From contig JBALWS010000010.1 in the NCBI GenBank assembly GCA_036960405.1, positions 1 to 64,000 on the forward strand: DNA of 64,000 bases, in the 5' to 3' direction. The translations under genes were made by a program, and so were the position numbers. The notes beneath the pieces are model-generated. The model was not told the DNA's origin and did no database searches. It saw only the letters and a list, made by a program, of their open reading frames with translations. The stretch comes from Motiliproteus sp036960405 (GTDB taxonomy: Bacteria; Pseudomonadota; Gammaproteobacteria; Pseudomonadales; Balneatricaceae). Below, piece by piece: positions 17,529 through 26,061 of the stretch (position 1 is the first letter of the stretch; each line of letters begins with the position of its first letter).

Positions 17529-18527
17529 ATGACCGACTCCCCCTTTAAAGCATTGCTATTGCGTCAGGATGAAGCAGGTAAGACTTGTGCCGCTATTGAG
17601 CAACTAACTACTGCCGATCTGCCGGACGAACAAGTGTTGATCCGAGTCGAGTATTCCAGTCTTAACTATAAAGACGGTCTGGCAGTCACCGGAACAGGCA
17701 AGATCGTATTGAACTGGCCGATGGTGCCAGGTATCGACCTGGTGGGGACCGTAGTCGATGGAGGCGATAGTGACTATCAAGCCGGTGATAAAGTTGTGCT
17801 TACCGGTTGGAGCGTTGGCGAAAAATACTGGGGTGGTTATTCTCAGTATCAGCGGGTACGCCCCGAATGGCTGGTGCCGCTGGCTGATGGTTTAAGCGCA
17901 TTGCAATCGATGGCGATCGGTACTGCGGGCCTTACCGCCATGTTGTGTGTGATGGCGCTGGAAGAGGGTGGCGTTACCCCCAATTCGGGGACCGTGGTCG
18001 TTTCTGGTGCCGCTGGAGGTGTCGGTAGCGTTGCCGTCGCACTGCTGGCTAATCTGGGCTACGAAGTGGCTGCGATCACCGGTCGCGAATCGACCCATGA
18101 ATACTTAAAGCAACTGGGCGCCAGCCAGATCCTTAGTCGCGAAGAGATGGCTGCACGACCCCGGCCGCTAGAACGTTCACGCTGGGCTGGAGCGGTTGAT
18201 ACCGTCGGTGGCGAAATGTTGAGCCGGCTGTTAGCCGAAGCAAACTATAGTGGAACGGTTGCCGCCTGTGGTTTGGCTGGAGACTATAAGCTGCCATCGA
18301 CAGTGATGCCGTTTATCCTTAGAAATGTCCGCTTGCAAGGGGTGGATTCGGTGATGTGTCCCACTGAGCGGCGTCAGCAAGCTTGGAATCGGTTGGCCAA
18401 AGAGCTGCCACAGCAGATGCTTAATGCTATCAATCAGGTAGTAACTCTGGAGCAGATTCCACAGCAGGCCGAAGCGATCGTAAAGGGCCAGGTTCAAGGG
18501 CGGGTTGTGGTTGATCTGCAAGCTTAA
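17529..18527 (+). CDS. acuI: YhdH/AcuI-type NADPH oxidoreductase (acryloyl-CoA reductase family)
   Basis: This is a zinc-free medium-chain dehydrogenase/reductase of the YhdH/AcuI group, which reduces acryloyl-CoA to propanoyl-CoA. The 332-residue protein has the SSLNYKDGLAVTG motif near its start and the nucleotide-binding VSGAAGGVGSVAVALL near the middle. The ATG at 17529 is preceded by AAAAGGA, and an upstream in-frame ATG was rejected for lack of a ribosome site. Divergence from a FadR-type regulator suggests induction by an organic acid. Activity on acryloyl-CoA is inferred from the family. Confidence 0.85.
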   Translation: MTDSPFKALLLRQDEAGKTCAAIEQLTTADLPDEQVLIRVEYSSLNYKDGLAVTGTGKIVLNWPMVPGIDLVGTVVDGGDSDYQAGDKVVLTGWSVGEKYWGGYSQYQRVRPEWLVPLADGLSALQSMAIGTAGLTAMLCVMALEEGGVTPNSGTVVVSGAAGGVGSVAVALLANLGYEVAAITGRESTHEYLKQLGASQILSREEMAARPRPLERSRWAGAVDTVGGEMLSRLLAEANYSGTVAACGLAGDYKLPSTVMPFILRNVRLQGVDSVMCPTERRQQAWNRLAKELPQQMLNAINQVVTLEQIPQQAEAIVKGQVQGRVVVDLQA

Positions 18528-18621
18528 GCAAGAGCCCCAGTTCTCCCATCGGGTATTACTTTCCCCGCCGCTTTGAACTATAGTCAGTGAATGGCTTACC
18601 AAAGTCCGGCGGGGTTAGACG

Positions 18622-19035
18622 ATGATTTTCATTTCACAGATTGCCAAAGCACGTGACTACAAGCTGGCTGTGCTGATAGCCCTGATCGGACCGGTCTTTT
18701 CATCGCCGTTGCTGGCCGATACCAACCAAGAGCATATGGCACGCTTTCATGGCGAGCAGTACGCTGAAGCCAGTGCTGAAGACTTGAAAATGATTCGTTT
18801 AGCCGCTATCGGCTATGGTGCTAAGCAGGGCCTTAAGTCGATGGGTGTCGATTACAAGCAGCTCAAGCATTATTACCGAGAGATCACCGAATATGCATTG
18901 ACCCCCAAGACCTCGCTGGTACTTGAGTACGATCGGGTTAATTTAAAAGCTAAATTTTTAGATGGCTCGGTGATGACCGAGCTTTCCGGTCAAAGCGATG
19001 GGGAAGTAGGGCTGGCGGTTAAGCTCGCTTTCTAA
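18622..19035 (+). CDS. Small exported hypothetical protein
   Basis: The 137-residue protein has an N-terminal signal peptide: basic start, hydrophobic LAVLIALIGPVFSS, likely cleavage after LLA near residue 32. The mature part has a helical charged half containing YGAKQGLKSMGVDYKQLKHYY and a beta-rich end. GGCGGGG lies upstream of the ATG. I do not recognise the family. It is convergent with mnmE and sits 94 bp after the acuI-like gene, so it might be co-transcribed with it. Confidence 0.65.
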   Translation: MIFISQIAKARDYKLAVLIALIGPVFSSPLLADTNQEHMARFHGEQYAEASAEDLKMIRLAAIGYGAKQGLKSMGVDYKQLKHYYREITEYALTPKTSLVLEYDRVNLKAKFLDGSVMTELSGQSDGEVGLAVKLAF

Positions 19036-19057
19036 AGGGTAGCGGGTTGGTAAAGAC

Positions 19058-20422
19058 TTACTTACCGATACAAAAACTACCAAAAATTCTTCCTAATAGC
19101 TCATCCGAGCTGAATTCTCCGGTTATCTCCGATAGCGCATTTTGCGCTTCGCGCAGGTCTTCTGCTAACAATTCACCGGCACCATAGTTATTGAGCTGAT
19201 CGCTTCCGGCCTTTAAAAATTGCTGAGCGTTGAGTAGCGCCTCAATATGCCGTCTGCGTGCCATAAAGCCGCCTTCGCAGCTGCTGTCGTAGCCCATACA
19301 TTGTTTGAGATGCTGGCGTAGTAGGTCGATCCCTAAGTCTTGCTTGGCGCTGAGTCGTATCAGATGGCAATCCTGCTGTGAGTCGACTCCAGTAGACTCT
19401 CCACTGACATCGATTTTATTACGAATCACCGTTACCTTATCGAGGCTGGGTAGGTGTGAAATAAAGTCGGGCCAGATTTTGTCGGGGTTGGTCTCCGTGG
19501 TGCTGGAAGCATCGACCATCAATAGCACTCTATCGGCGTTACTAATCTCCTCCCAAGCGCGGTCGATACCGATTTTCTCGACGATATCATCGCTATCTCG
19601 CAGGCCAGCGGTATCGATGATATGCAGCGGCATACCGTCGATATGGATATGTTCACGCAGTACATCGCGCGTGGTACCGGCAATTTCGGTGACGATGGCA
19701 GATTCTTTACCCGCCAGTGCATTGAGTAGACTCGATTTACCAGCGTTGGGACGACCGGCGATGACGACGTTCATGCCTTCGCGTAGTAGGGCTCCTTGGC
19801 TGGCTTCGGTGAGTACCGCTTGCAGGTCGCAACCGATGGTTTCAAGGTCGTTAGCTACCTTGCCGTCGGCGAGAAAGTCGATCTCCTCTTCGGGGAAGTC
19901 GATAGCGGCTTCGACATAGATACGTAGCGTAATTAAGGCTTCAACCAGGGCGTGAATACGCCGTGAGAAGGCCCCTTGAAGCGATCGAAGGGCAGAGCGA
20001 GCAGCTTGTTCGGATGAGCTATCGATAAGGTCGGCGATCGCCTCGGCCTGGGCCAGGTCGAGCTTGTCGTTGAGAAAGGCGCGTTCCGAAAACTCACCCG
20101 GCTTGGCCGAGCGGGCACCGAGTGCGATAACTTCGCGCAGTAGCAGGTCGAGAATGACCGGACCACCGTGGCCCTGAAGCTCCAACACATCTTCGCCGGT
20201 GAAGGAGTGAGGGTTGGGGAAAAATAGCGCGATTCCCTGATCGATCTGTTGACCCTGTTGATCGTAAAACGAACCATAGTGGGCATAACGGGGTTGAGGG
20301 TCGATCCCTAGAATATGTTTGGCAATTTCACGCGTTTGCTTTCCGGAGATGCGGACAATCCCCACACCACCACGACCGGGAGGGGTGGCAACGGCGGCGA
20401 TAGTAGCGGTATCGATCTGCAT
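19058..20422 (-). CDS. mnmE: tRNA modification GTPase MnmE
   Basis: MnmE (TrmE) binds tetrahydrofolate and GTP and, with MnmG, modifies the wobble uridine of tRNA. The 454-residue protein begins with the folate-binding domain (TIAAVATPPGRGGVGIVRIS). It has the G1 motif GRPNAGKSS and the GTTRD switch of the G domain, and ends in CIGK with the catalytic cysteine. The ATG at 20422 has CGGAGA upstream. It is preceded by the yidC terminator, so it needs its own promoter. Confidence 0.96.
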   Translation of the reverse strand: MQIDTATIAAVATPPGRGGVGIVRISGKQTREIAKHILGIDPQPRYAHYGSFYDQQGQQIDQGIALFFPNPHSFTGEDVLELQGHGGPVILDLLLREVIALGARSAKPGEFSERAFLNDKLDLAQAEAIADLIDSSSEQAARSALRSLQGAFSRRIHALVEALITLRIYVEAAIDFPEEEIDFLADGKVANDLETIGCDLQAVLTEASQGALLREGMNVVIAGRPNAGKSSLLNALAGKESAIVTEIAGTTRDVLREHIHIDGMPLHIIDTAGLRDSDDIVEKIGIDRAWEEISNADRVLLMVDASSTTETNPDKIWPDFISHLPSLDKVTVIRNKIDVSGESTGVDSQQDCHLIRLSAKQDLGIDLLRQHLKQCMGYDSSCEGGFMARRRHIEALLNAQQFLKAGSDQLNNYGAGELLAEDLREAQNALSEITGEFSSDELLGRIFGSFCIGK

Positions 20423-20470
20423 GAATTTGTCTCCGGTCAAGTTACCCCTACCGGCATCCGTGCCTCACAG

Positions 20471-20498
20471 GGTATACCGTACATCCTGTACATAAAAA
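20471..20498. repeat. Copy of a dispersed repeat beside a terminator
   Basis: This 28-bp stretch (core CCGTACATCCTGTACAT followed by an A-run) matches, with one difference, the third unit of the tandem repeat near 32.2 kb. It contains the small palindrome GTACA-TCC-TGTAC. In both places it directly abuts a terminator hairpin, on the downstream side of a minus-strand gene. Confidence 0.65.
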
Positions 20499-20530
20499 GG
20501 CCCCTTGGTTACCCAAGGAGCCTTTTAAAA
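20494..20530 (-). terminator. Terminator after yidC
   Basis: On the minus strand AAAAGGCTCCTTGG and CCAAGGGGCCTTTT pair around a GTAA loop with one mismatch and end in a T-run. It lies just past the yidC stop codon. Because both flanks are A/T-rich it could also act on the plus strand. Confidence 0.85.
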
Positions 20531-20541
20531 CTATCGATAGC

Positions 20542-22248
20542 TTAGGCTTTTCTAGCTTGAACCTCGGCCTCGATAGTGCGAGTGATGGCCCATTGCTGTG
20601 CGATCGATAGCATGTTGTTAACTACCCAGTACAGCACCAAGCCAGCCGGGAACCATAAGAAGAAGAAGGTGAACATGAAGGGCAACATCTTCATCACCTT
20701 AGCCTGCATCGGATCGGGAGGGGTTGGGTTAAGCATCTGTTGGATAAACATCGTGGCACCCATCAGGATAGGCAACACAAAGTAGGGATCCATCACCGAC
20801 ATGTCTTGGATCCATAGCATGAACGGGGCATGACGCAGTTCGACACTTTCCAATAACACCCAGTACAGCGCGATAAATACCGGCATCTGAATCAGGATAG
20901 GCAGGCAGCCTCCCAACGGGTTGATCTTCTCTTTCTTATAGAGCTCCATCATCGCCTGGGACATCTTCTGACGGTCATCGCCGTACAGCTCTTTCAGACG
21001 GGTTAACTCGGGGCCAACAGCGCGCATCTTGGCCATCGACTTATAGGCTTTGGCCGACAGCGGGAAGAACAACCCTTTGACTGCCACGGTAACCAGAATG
21101 ATCGCCAGACCCCAGTTGACCACGACACCTTGGATCACACCCAGTAACCAAAACAGCGGTTGAGCGATCCACCAGAGCCAGCCATAGTCGACGGTTAGTC
21201 TTAGGTGCGGAGCAACCCGCTCGAGAACATCTTGGATCTTCGGGCCGGCGTAGAAGCTGGCCGAGGTTGAACCCTGTTGACCTGGTCCGACATCAATAGA
21301 AGGCGAGACAAAACCGGCCAGGTAGTTGCCGTTACGCTCACGAGCAAAGTAGTTGTGGCTCTGGTCGGGGTTTGGAACCCAGGCGCTGACGAAATAGTGT
21401 TGCAGCATCGCCACCCAACCACCCTGCGACTTGCCTTTATAAGGGCTGTCATCGATATCATCGAACGGGTACTTTTCGAAATTGTTTTCACTGTTGGAGA
21501 ACACAGGTCCTAGATAAGACTGCATTCCCATGCTGGTTTGCGATGATGGGTCAGCACTGTTGTCGCGTTTGATCTGGCCGAACAGGTTGCCCTGCCAAGG
21601 TTGATCACTCTGGTTATTGATCAGGTACTCGACCTTGATCTGGTAATCACCGCGGTTGAAGGTGAACCGCTTGGTGATGATAACGCCGTTGTCTTGGGCC
21701 AAGGTCAGATCGACACTTAGCTGGTCTTGATCATCAGTTAGCGTGTACTCACTTTGGCTGATGGTATAGCGAGGACGCTCACCCTTGCCATCGGGACCAT
21801 TGGTTCCGGTAAGTCCTGACTGGGCGGTATAGACCCGGTTATCGTTCTGTTCTAGCAGTACGAAGGACTGATCGTTACCGAGTTGGGCTAGATATCCGGG
21901 CAGCGCAGCGTGGATGATATCGCCGCCGTAGGTATCGATTAGAACATCGAGGCTATCGGTGGTGACTTTGACCAATCCGCCTTGTTGAGGTTGGGTACTT
22001 AACTCGATAGCTGTGGCAGCTTGCTCGGTAACTGGGCTGTCGATAGCAGGAATATCGGAGGCGGCAGGCATCGCGTTCTGGTTGGTTGGCGCTGTCGGTA
22101 CAGAGAGATCGGGAGCGCTGGAATAGGAAGAGACAGGTGTGCTGGCAACTGTCTGTGCCTGATGACCGTAATCTTCCTGCCACTGAAGAACCATGAGGTA
22201 GGAGATCACTGCCAGTGCAGTGATCAAACCGATACGTTGGAAATCCAT
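20542..22248 (-). CDS. yidC: Membrane protein insertase YidC
   Basis: YidC inserts membrane proteins, including Fo subunits, alone or with the Sec translocon. The 568-residue protein has an N-terminal signal-anchor helix, a large periplasmic beta domain and a C-terminal set of membrane helices. The conserved arginine-type groove region begins around AVKGLFFPLSAKAYKSMAKM. It lies after rnpA. The small gene yidD, normally between the two, is missing from the 84-bp gap. Confidence 0.96.
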   Translation of the reverse strand: MDFQRIGLITALAVISYLMVLQWQEDYGHQAQTVASTPVSSYSSAPDLSVPTAPTNQNAMPAASDIPAIDSPVTEQAATAIELSTQPQQGGLVKVTTDSLDVLIDTYGGDIIHAALPGYLAQLGNDQSFVLLEQNDNRVYTAQSGLTGTNGPDGKGERPRYTISQSEYTLTDDQDQLSVDLTLAQDNGVIITKRFTFNRGDYQIKVEYLINNQSDQPWQGNLFGQIKRDNSADPSSQTSMGMQSYLGPVFSNSENNFEKYPFDDIDDSPYKGKSQGGWVAMLQHYFVSAWVPNPDQSHNYFARERNGNYLAGFVSPSIDVGPGQQGSTSASFYAGPKIQDVLERVAPHLRLTVDYGWLWWIAQPLFWLLGVIQGVVVNWGLAIILVTVAVKGLFFPLSAKAYKSMAKMRAVGPELTRLKELYGDDRQKMSQAMMELYKKEKINPLGGCLPILIQMPVFIALYWVLLESVELRHAPFMLWIQDMSVMDPYFVLPILMGATMFIQQMLNPTPPDPMQAKVMKMLPFMFTFFFLWFPAGLVLYWVVNNMLSIAQQWAITRTIEAEVQARKA

Positions 22249-22332
22249 GTTTGTAGTCTGCCGATGCTATTTAACTGTTACTGGGGCTGTTGGTGAAAAG
22301 GCGCTGCGCCAAAGCCAACTCTAATGTTGCAC

Positions 22333-22734
22333 CTAGTCTCCGACTTGCGCCTGGCGAGCCGATTCGGACTTGAAATATTTACGGGTATATTTTTCTAACC
22401 GTTGCCAACTTTGCTCGATTAAACGGTGCAAAGCGGGGTTGTCCAGATCTCCCATGCCTTTACGCGCCAGTACCACGATATCCAGATTGGGTAACTCTGA
22501 ACTTCGAAGCCGAAAGGATTGCCGGATGATACGTTTTACGCGGTTTCTTTGCACGGCCAAGCGAACGTTTTTTTTGGCTATAACTAGGCCGACACGGGGA
22601 TGGGGGAGTTGGTTTGGAGTAGCCAGGATCAACAGGTTGCGATCCGAGACTTTAATCTTTGCGCCGTTGAAGACAGTCCGGTAATCCCCAGCGTTCAGTA
22701 AACGTGAACACCGGGGAAACTTGAAACCGGTCAT
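22333..22734 (-). CDS. rnpA: Ribonuclease P protein component
   Basis: RnpA is the protein subunit of RNase P, which trims the 5' ends of tRNA precursors. The 133-residue basic protein has the family core VQRNRVKRIIRQSFR near residues 61-75. It follows rpmH by 24 bp in the usual order. Confidence 0.95.
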   Translation of the reverse strand: MTGFKFPRCSRLLNAGDYRTVFNGAKIKVSDRNLLILATPNQLPHPRVGLVIAKKNVRLAVQRNRVKRIIRQSFRLRSSELPNLDIVVLARKGMGDLDNPALHRLIEQSWQRLEKYTRKYFKSESARQAQVGD

Positions 22735-22758
22735 AGGCGGCTAGTCTCTCTAATGAAC

Positions 22759-22896
22759 TTAAGCGCTCAGAGACTTACGACCTTTAGAGCGGCGGCTAGC
22801 TACAATCTGACGGCCGTTCTTGGTAGCCATGCGAGCACGGAAACCGTGGTTGCGGGCACGTTTTAGTAAACTTGGTTGGAATGTTCTTTTGCTCAT
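22759..22896 (-). CDS. rpmH: 50S ribosomal protein L34
   Basis: L34 is a small, very basic protein of the large ribosomal subunit. The 45-residue frame reads MSKRTFQPSLLKRARNHGF onward and ends RRSKGRKSLSA, as expected for L34. It is the first gene of the rpmH-rnpA-yidC transcript, with a good promoter 65 bp upstream. Confidence 0.96.
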   Translation of the reverse strand: MSKRTFQPSLLKRARNHGFRARMATKNGRQIVASRRSKGRKSLSA

Positions 22897-22960
22897 CACT
22901 CTATCCTACTTACTTATATTGAAGGGACGTTAACCCCTTACCTTTAAAATCAAAAGCGGA

Positions 22961-22989
22961 ATTCTAGAGAAAACTGCCCGGCGCTGCAA
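22961..22989 (-). promoter_or_regulatory. Promoter of rpmH-rnpA-yidC
   Basis: On the minus strand TTGCAG (22989-22984) lies exactly 17 bp from TAGAAT (22966-22961). It is the only strong promoter match on this strand between rpmH and dnaA. Confidence 0.72.
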
Positions 22990-23164
22990 ACCCTATCCGG
23001 AATAGTTACGCAATTAATAGCCGCTTAATGGATTGCGGGTGTCATTCTTACTGTATAGAACGAAATGGTGTTTATTCTGTTCGTAAGTATATTTATGCTA
23101 ATAAAATCAGTTAAGTACGATGTTGATAATAGTGGTATTTTCTGCTGATATCCAGTGTGCTTGC

Positions 23165-23303
23165 TGTGGATAAAAAAATAATCCATTTATGCTCACAAAA
23201 GCTGTAATGACGGCAGTTTAGAGGTGTTTGGTTCAGTCTTAGCTGTATAAAATTCGATCGGAGTAAAAAAATTATCAAATGGACCCTTAGGATCTGTGGA
23301 TAA
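23165..23303. promoter_or_regulatory. DnaA-box cluster upstream of dnaA
   Basis: Two perfect DnaA boxes TTATCCACA (minus strand, 23165-23173 and 23295-23303) and one 8-of-9 match TTATGCTCA (plus, 23187-23195) lie in the 462-bp gap between rpmH and dnaA. The gap is rich in A and T. The last box overlaps the predicted dnaA promoter, which indicates autoregulation. In Pseudomonas the origin lies in this same gap, so a second or alternative origin cannot be excluded. Confidence 0.72.
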
Positions 23304-23325
23304 CTGGTGTCTGAGTCGCTAGAAT
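23297..23325 (+). promoter_or_regulatory. Probable dnaA promoter overlapped by a DnaA box
   Basis: TGGATA (23297-23302) and TAGAAT (23320-23325) are 17 bp apart, placing the transcript start about 27 bp before dnaA. The -35 element lies inside the DnaA box 23295-23303, so DnaA binding should block this promoter. Confidence 0.55.
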
Positions 23326-23358
23326 GGCTAAAAATTTTCGCAATGTGGTAAAGACCGA

Positions 23359-24828
23359 ATGGTAGTGGGATTGTGGCAGACATGCTTGGGGTGTTTGGAA
23401 CAGGAGTTTCCTTCCCAGCAGTTTAATACTTGGATTCGTCCGCTCAAAGCTGAGCAGGGAGATGAAGCCCAGTTGCGCCTGTTGGCCCCTAACCGGTTTG
23501 TGATGGATTGGGTTTCAGATAAGTATCTTCACAGGATCAAAGAGTTACTGAGCGAACACAGTGAAGATCAGGTTCGTGAAGTGGTGTTGGAAGTAGCAGG
23601 TTCTTCAGTTAGGGCCTTTACACCTACCGTTCACCGCTTAAACAGTCAGCCTCAAGCCTCAACGCAACGTCCCGCACAAGCGGTGGTTGATTCGCCAGCA
23701 GCGAGAAACCGCCCACTGAGCCAAGCTCCGGTTATGCCACTGAGACAGGTCGAATTACTGCCCTCAGAGCCAGCTCGAAAGGTAGAGGTCGAAGGCGGGA
23801 TTCGTCACCAGACCCACCTCAATAAATTGTTCACCTTTGAAACCTTTGTTCAAGGTAAATCCAACCAGTTGGCCTTGGCTGCTGCTCAGCAAGTAGCTGA
23901 AAACCCCGGCAGCTCCTATAACCCGTTGTTTATTTATGGCGGCGTAGGCTTAGGTAAAACCCATCTGATGCACGCGGTGGGGGCTGGGATGCTTAAGCGC
24001 AATCCGAACGCCAAGATTGTTTATTTGCACTCGGAGCGTTTTGTAGCGGATATGGTTAAAGCGTTGCAACTCAACGCGATCAATGAATTCAAGCGTTATT
24101 ACCGCTCTGTTGATGCCCTGTTGATCGATGATATTCAATTCTTCGCCAATAAAGATCGTTCTCAAGAAGAGTTTTTTCACACCTTTAACGCCTTGCTTGA
24201 GGGTGGCCAGCAGATGATTTTGACCTGCGATCGCTATCCCAAAGAAATTAACGGTCTAGAGGATCGATTGAAGTCTCGATTCGGCTGGGGATTAACGGTA
24301 GCGGTTGAGCCTCCTGAGCTGGAAACACGAGTGGCGATCCTGATGAAAAAGGCCGATGAAGCGCGTATTCGACTGCCTCACGATGCGGCCTTTTTTATTG
24401 CCCAGAAAATTCGTTCCAACGTTAGAGAGCTCGAAGGAGCATTGAAGAGGGTGATAGCGAACGCTCACTTCACTGGTAGCAAAATCACTACCGATTTTAT
24501 CCGCGAGTCACTCAAGGATCTGTTGGCGCTACAAGATAAGCTGGTTAGTATCGATAACATCCAGCGCGTTGTGTCCGAGTATTACAAGATTAAGGTGGCA
24601 GACCTACATTCTAAGCGGCGTAGTCGCTCGGTCGCACGGCCAAGACAGGTAGCGATGGCATTATCCAAAGAGCTGACTAACCATAGCTTGCCAGAGATCG
24701 GTAACGCTTACGGTGGCCGTGACCACACTACCGTTTTGCATGCCTGCAGAAAGGTGAAAGAATTGCGTGAAATTGATCCAGATATTCGAGAAGATTACAA
24801 AAACCTACTGAGAACATTATCCTCGTAA
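23359..24828 (+). CDS. dnaA: Chromosomal replication initiator DnaA
   Basis: DnaA binds the boxes at oriC, opens the duplex and recruits the helicase. The 489-residue protein has the N-terminal domain (PSQQFNTWIRPL near residue 20) and a variable linker (about 85-150). The AAA+ core carries GGVGLGKTH near residue 194. The C-terminal DNA-binding signature NAYGGRDHTTVLHA reads TTATNCACA-type boxes. The exact start is uncertain: the ATG at 23359 or the GTG two codons later; neither has a strong ribosome site. Confidence 0.97.
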   Translation: MVVGLWQTCLGCLEQEFPSQQFNTWIRPLKAEQGDEAQLRLLAPNRFVMDWVSDKYLHRIKELLSEHSEDQVREVVLEVAGSSVRAFTPTVHRLNSQPQASTQRPAQAVVDSPAARNRPLSQAPVMPLRQVELLPSEPARKVEVEGGIRHQTHLNKLFTFETFVQGKSNQLALAAAQQVAENPGSSYNPLFIYGGVGLGKTHLMHAVGAGMLKRNPNAKIVYLHSERFVADMVKALQLNAINEFKRYYRSVDALLIDDIQFFANKDRSQEEFFHTFNALLEGGQQMILTCDRYPKEINGLEDRLKSRFGWGLTVAVEPPELETRVAILMKKADEARIRLPHDAAFFIAQKIRSNVRELEGALKRVIANAHFTGSKITTDFIRESLKDLLALQDKLVSIDNIQRVVSEYYKIKVADLHSKRRSRSVARPRQVAMALSKELTNHSLPEIGNAYGGRDHTTVLHACRKVKELREIDPDIREDYKNLLRTLSS

Positions 24829-24876
24829 TGGATCGAGGATAGTCTCTCCACAGGAACCTGAAGCTAAGGGCGGGCT

Positions 24877-25980
24877 ATGAAATTTACCATATCCAGAGAA
24901 GCACTGTTGAAACCCCTGCAGCTGGTCGCTGGCGTTGTCGAACGCCGTCAGACCCTGCCGGTACTGTCCAACATACTGTTGGTCGTCGAGGGCAGTCAGT
25001 TGTCGATGACCGGCACCGATCTGGAAGTAGAAATGATCGGCCGGATCGATCTGGAGCATCCAGCAGAACCCGGCTCTATTACGGTTCCAGCAAAAAAGCT
25101 GATGGATATCTGTAAGTCGCTGCCCGATAGCGCTGATATCGAGCTGACGTTGACCGGCCAAAAGGTGATTATCAAAGGCGGACGCAGCCGCTTTACACTT
25201 TCTACTCTGCCAGCCTCCGAGTTTCCTAACGTAGAGGATGGTCCTGAGAACTTGGACATCACTATCGCCCAAGGCGCGCTCAAGCGATTGATCGACCGTA
25301 CCGGCTTTGCGATGGCGCAACAGGATGTACGTTATTACCTAAACGGCATGTTGTTAGAGCTAACTGCCAGTCAGTTACGTACTGTGGCTACCGATGGGCA
25401 TAGATTGGCGACATCCACCTACCAGGTAGATTCGGATATTCCGGATAAGCTGCAGGTCATCGTGCCGCGTAAAGGTATTTTGGAGTTAGCACGCTTGCTT
25501 GAGGATGGAGATACCTGTGCCGATTTGGTGGTCGGTAGCAATCATATCCGTGTCAGCACCGGCGAATATACCTTCACCTCCAAATTGGTCGATGGAAAAT
25601 TCCCGGATTATGAGCGCGTTATTCCCAAAGGGGGCGACAAGCTAATCATTGCCGATCGTCAGGAACTGCGGCAGGTATTGAGCCGGATCGCGATCCTATC
25701 TAACGAGAAATACCGTGGTGTTCGGTTAGGGTTAACCGATGGCTATCTACAGGTCATGGCTAATAATCCAGAGCAGGAAGAAGCCGAAGAAACGTTGGCG
25801 GTCGATTACCATAGTGCTCCTATGGAGATCGGTTTCAACGTTAACTACCTGCTTGATGCGTTATCGATCCTCTCTGAAGATATGATCAAAATATCAATGA
25901 TTGATCCTAACAGTAGTGCGTTGGTTGAAGCGGTCGACTCTAGCGATAGTGTCTATGTGATCATGCCGATGCGGATGTAG
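24877..25980 (+). CDS. dnaN: DNA polymerase III beta subunit (sliding clamp)
   Basis: DnaN is the ring-shaped clamp that keeps polymerase III on DNA. The 367-residue protein has the three repeated clamp domains and the C-terminal VYVIMPMRM typical of the family. It starts 48 bp after dnaA in the standard dnaA-dnaN-recF-gyrB order. Confidence 0.97.
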   Translation: MKFTISREALLKPLQLVAGVVERRQTLPVLSNILLVVEGSQLSMTGTDLEVEMIGRIDLEHPAEPGSITVPAKKLMDICKSLPDSADIELTLTGQKVIIKGGRSRFTLSTLPASEFPNVEDGPENLDITIAQGALKRLIDRTGFAMAQQDVRYYLNGMLLELTASQLRTVATDGHRLATSTYQVDSDIPDKLQVIVPRKGILELARLLEDGDTCADLVVGSNHIRVSTGEYTFTSKLVDGKFPDYERVIPKGGDKLIIADRQELRQVLSRIAILSNEKYRGVRLGLTDGYLQVMANNPEQEEAEETLAVDYHSAPMEIGFNVNYLLDALSILSEDMIKISMIDPNSSALVEAVDSSDSVYVIMPMRM

Positions 25981-25998
25981 GAGATAACCGTTTTTGAC

Positions 25999-26038
25999 TG
26001 GGCCCATTTGCCATCGCAAATGGGCCCATTTTGTTTTT
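25999..26038 (+). terminator. Strong terminator between dnaN and recF
   Basis: A perfect 13-bp stem (TGGGCCCATTTGC with its complement) closes a 4-base loop and is followed by TTTTGTTTTT. Its strength implies that recF is only partly expressed from the dnaA-dnaN transcript or has its own promoter. Confidence 0.9.
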
Positions 26039-26061
26039 AGCCAGTCTGTAGTGTGCTCTGA

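Noticed and set aside
23111..23383. A 90-codon minus-strand frame upstream of dnaA
   Set aside because: It covers the DnaA boxes and the dnaA promoter and enters the dnaA gene. No ribosome site and no protein-like features.
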